Assembly: GCA_021157985.1 (NCBI GenBank)
Contig: JAGGVM010000114.1
Coordinates: 1-13,630, forward strand
From: Nitrososphaerota archaeon
Lineage (GTDB): Archaea > Thermoproteota > Nitrososphaeria_A > Caldarchaeales > Wolframiiraptoraceae
Direction: 5' to 3'
Length of the DNA stretch: 13,630 nucleotides
The notes under the pieces are model-generated. The model did no database searches, was not told the DNA's origin, and was given only the letters and a program-made list of their open reading frames with translations. This document shows positions 12,034 to 13,630 of this stretch, in pieces. Within the stretch, counting starts at the first letter, position 1, and each line of letters opens with the position of its first letter. Both the position numbers and the translations under genes were made by a program.

Positions 12034-12446
12034 TGACCCGGGGAACGAGGAGAATCTTGGAGGCCTTAGAGAAGATCCGGGACGGGTTCGCTGAGATCCC
12101 GAGGGAGCTCGCCCACTTGATCCTTCAAAGAGCTGTCGAGACGGCTCCTAAGAGGACCGGAAGGCTTCGGAAGAGCATTAGGATGAGGAGGATACGCGGG
12201 GGATATGAGGTCTCGATGGGCGGAGGCGAGGCGCCTTACGCGGGGTTCCTGGAGTACGGGACCCGGGGCCACGTGATCAGGGCCAGGAGGGCGAGGGCTC
12301 TGCGGTTCGAGATACGCGGCGAAGTCGTTTACGCGAAATACGTTCATCACCCGGGGCTGAAGCCGAGGAGGATCATGGCCGAAGCTGTTAGAGAGGCCTC
12401 GAGAGATCTCCGGGAAATCGCTTCGAGAATTCTCTGCGGAGGATGA
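12033..12446 (+). CDS. HK97 gp10-like head-tail joining protein
   Basis: 137 aa. Start at ATG 12033, overlapping the upstream stop as tgatg; a TTG one codon earlier is possible. The family pattern is clear: APKRTGRLRKSIRMRR (about 38-53), then YEVSMGGGEAPYAGFLEYGT (about 58-77) and RAFRAL-like RARRARALRFEIRG. HK97 gp10-like proteins have the order 'aP.dTG.Lr.Si ... y.g.veyGT' and take part in joining head and tail. A C-terminal helix (RIMAEAVREASRDLREIASRIL) is usual. The gene ends in tgatg overlapping a 13-codon mini-frame that leads to the tail tube start. Confidence 0.85.
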   Translation: MTRGTRRILEALEKIRDGFAEIPRELAHLILQRAVETAPKRTGRLRKSIRMRRIRGGYEVSMGGGEAPYAGFLEYGTRGHVIRARRARALRFEIRGEVVYAKYVHHPGLKPRRIMAEAVREASRDLREIASRILCGG

Positions 12447-12456
12447 TGCGAAAAAT
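12446..12456 (+). promoter_or_regulatory. Virus promoter motif copy 7 (tail tube)
   Basis: ATGCGAAAAAT, identical to copy 4, lies in the short gap between two tail genes and ends 28 nt before ATG 12484. It could boost tail tube mRNA, a protein needed in many copies. Confidence 0.5.
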
Positions 12457-12483
12457 ACTCAGACGATTCTCATGGTTGCCGAG

Positions 12484-13416
12484 ATGACCCGGTACCTTGG
12501 TTTAGGTAAGGAGGATGCTTTCGGTCAGCCGGCTTCGCCCACGAGGTTCATCGACCCGCTTAGGATAGATGTGGCATCGGAGAAGGAGCCGATCTTGAGG
12601 AGATCCGTTGCGTCGAGGGCTCCGGTCGATGAAGCGGCTGGAAGCGTCGTCGTATCCGGTGAAGTAGAGTTCCAAGTCGAGCCAACGGTTTTCGGAGACT
12701 TCCTCCTAATGCTCTTGGGAAAGGTTTCTTCGAGTCAGCCTGATCCATCGAACGCCCCGACGGTTTACCAGCATACTTTCACTCCCTGCGAAGTCGGCGA
12801 AACCCCGCCAACCTACACCCTCGAGCTAGCGTCGGATAGCACCGCGAGAAAAGTCGTTTCAGCGATAATCGAATCCATGAAGATCGAGCTGGCTCCGGGT
12901 GAATACGTCTCGGCGACGGCGAGCATAGTCGGGCAAAAAGAAGAGCAGTCCTCGCCTCAGTCCCCGAGCTTTCCGCAGACGAGGCCCTGGCACTCGGGAG
13001 AAGCGTCGATAAAGATAAACGGGGAAGAAGCCGAGCTCCAGGCGCTCAGCCTCGAGATAAACAACAACCCGTCGACGGATCACCACGTCATAGGCTCGAG
13101 GTATCTGCCGAGACACGAGCTGGGAGAACTCGAGATCAAGGGAAGCATGGACATAAGGTTCTCGGATCGAAAATATCTCGACGAATTCCTAGAAGAGGAG
13201 GAGGCATCGATAACCATAGAGCTCGCGGGAGACCCGATCGAAGGCGGATACGGATACGGGGCCAGGATAGAGTTCCCGAGGGTGGTTTACTCGGCTTGGA
13301 GCGGGGAGATCTCCGGATCAGATCCCATCGTTCAAAGCGTCGACTTCGTGGCTCTCAAGCCGTCGAGCGGAGACGCGGTCAAGTTCACCCTGACGAACAC
13401 GGTCTCAGAATACTGA
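12484..13416 (+). CDS. Tail tube protein
   Basis: 310 aa from ATG 12484 (MTRYLGLGKEDAFGQPASPT); ATG 12472 would add four residues but fits neither the promoter spacing nor the usual tail tube start. The N-terminus 'rYlglGkEdafG' is typical of phage tail tube proteins. The rest is beta-rich with polar loops: SVVVSGEVEFQVEPTVFGDF (about 50-69), TLELASDSTARKVVSAIIES, KIELAPGEYVSATASIVGQ and a second similar half (LQALSLEINNN, then LGELEIKGSMDIRF). Two tube-like halves in one chain suggest a trimer making a hexagonal tube, as in some siphoviruses. The tube carries DNA from the head to the host. High copy number would fit its own promoter. Confidence 0.75.
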   Translation: MTRYLGLGKEDAFGQPASPTRFIDPLRIDVASEKEPILRRSVASRAPVDEAAGSVVVSGEVEFQVEPTVFGDFLLMLLGKVSSSQPDPSNAPTVYQHTFTPCEVGETPPTYTLELASDSTARKVVSAIIESMKIELAPGEYVSATASIVGQKEEQSSPQSPSFPQTRPWHSGEASIKINGEEAELQALSLEINNNPSTDHHVIGSRYLPRHELGELEIKGSMDIRFSDRKYLDEFLEEEEASITIELAGDPIEGGYGYGARIEFPRVVYSAWSGEISGSDPIVQSVDFVALKPSSGDAVKFTLTNTVSEY

Positions 13417-13436
13417 GAAGGAGGACTGATGGAGAA

Positions 13437-13630
13437 ATGGCCTTCAAAATCAAGGTCGATGGAGTTGAATACGTCGTCGACCTCCCCGCCTACGCGATGC
13501 CCTACGTCAACCTCCTCGGAAACGGCTTAGCGGAGATGCCTAAATCCGCCAGCACGGCGAAGCAGCTCTCCGAAGACCTCAAGGCCGCGATGGAGGAGAT
13601 AGCGAGATACGTTGAGCCCAAGCCCGCGGA
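13437..13630 (+). CDS. Tail-assembly protein candidate, N-terminal part (runs off the window)
   Basis: Begins MAFKIKVDGVEYVVDLPAYA and stays open to the end of the window (64 codons). AAGGAGG (13418-13424) stands about 12 nt before the ATG; the nearer ATG at 13429 opens a frame that soon stops. The N-terminal strand pattern followed by acidic helices (AKQLSEDLKAAMEEIARYVE), and its place directly after the tail tube gene, fit a tail assembly chaperone, which usually precedes the tape measure gene. Such genes often use a programmed frameshift; that region would lie beyond the window. Confidence 0.5.
   Translation, partial: MAFKIKVDGVEYVVDLPAYAMPYVNLLGNGLAEMPKSASTAKQLSEDLKAAMEEIARYVEPKPA

Noticed and set aside
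12331..12341. ACGCGAAATAC as an eighth promoter copy
   Set aside because: Two mismatches to the motif, and it encodes YAKY in a conserved part of the gp10-like gene; the only downstream in-frame ATG would give a 23-aa fragment.
13171..13179. CGAAAATAT-like word in the tail tube gene
   Set aside because: Different spacing within the word, no start codon at the proper distance, and it is explained by coding (DRKYL).
1..13630. CRISPR array, tRNA or rRNA genes
   Set aside because: No regularly spaced repeats and no tRNA or rRNA-like stretches were seen on reading; the window is almost fully covered by protein genes.

Overview
The window looks like thermophilic archaeal DNA carrying the left part of a tailed (HK97-type, Caudoviricetes-like) provirus. 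Signs of an archaeon are the DUF763 gene, GC-rich coding with heavy AGG/AGA and ATA use, GTG/TTG starts, and TATA-type promoters about 25-28 nt before start codons (leaderless style). The lineage cannot be named from this sequence alone.

Layout. 1-2329 is cellular: the N-terminal half of a membrane H+-pyrophosphatase (minus, cut by the window edge) and a divergent DUF763 gene (plus). A 19-bp palindrome at 2322-2340 marks the change to viral genes. 2320-5929 is a minus-strand operon: portal, small two-TM protein, ABC-ATPase/GNAT fusion, and ribbon-helix-helix (RHH) protein with a C-terminal zinc knuckle. 6011-10082 is a plus-strand operon: a 659-aa prohead protease/scaffold/major capsid protein (MCP) fusion, three small proteins (coiled coil, membrane, coiled coil), a head-tail connector candidate and the large terminase. 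10084-11540 is a mixed module of small genes: an RHH regulator (minus), a zinc-ribbon protein (plus), and three minus-strand genes including a membrane protein. 11611 to the end is the plus-strand tail module: tail-completion candidate, HK97 gp10-like protein, tail tube, and the start of a likely tail-assembly gene. No integrase or clear small terminase is visible, and the provirus continues past 13630.

How it works together. Portal, protease/MCP and terminase build and fill the head; connector, gp10-like, tail tube and the following gene build a long tail. The main new observation is a repeated promoter-like word, AT(G/A)CG(A/T)AA(A/T)AT, at seven places. Six lie 25-28 nt before a start codon. 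Two pairs are back-to-back in divergent intergenic regions, and the two regions differ by exactly 11 bp in length. One copy lies inside the protease/MCP gene just upstream of in-frame GTG/ATG codons at the scaffold/MCP boundary. This suggests that free capsid protein is made from an internal promoter in addition to the fusion.
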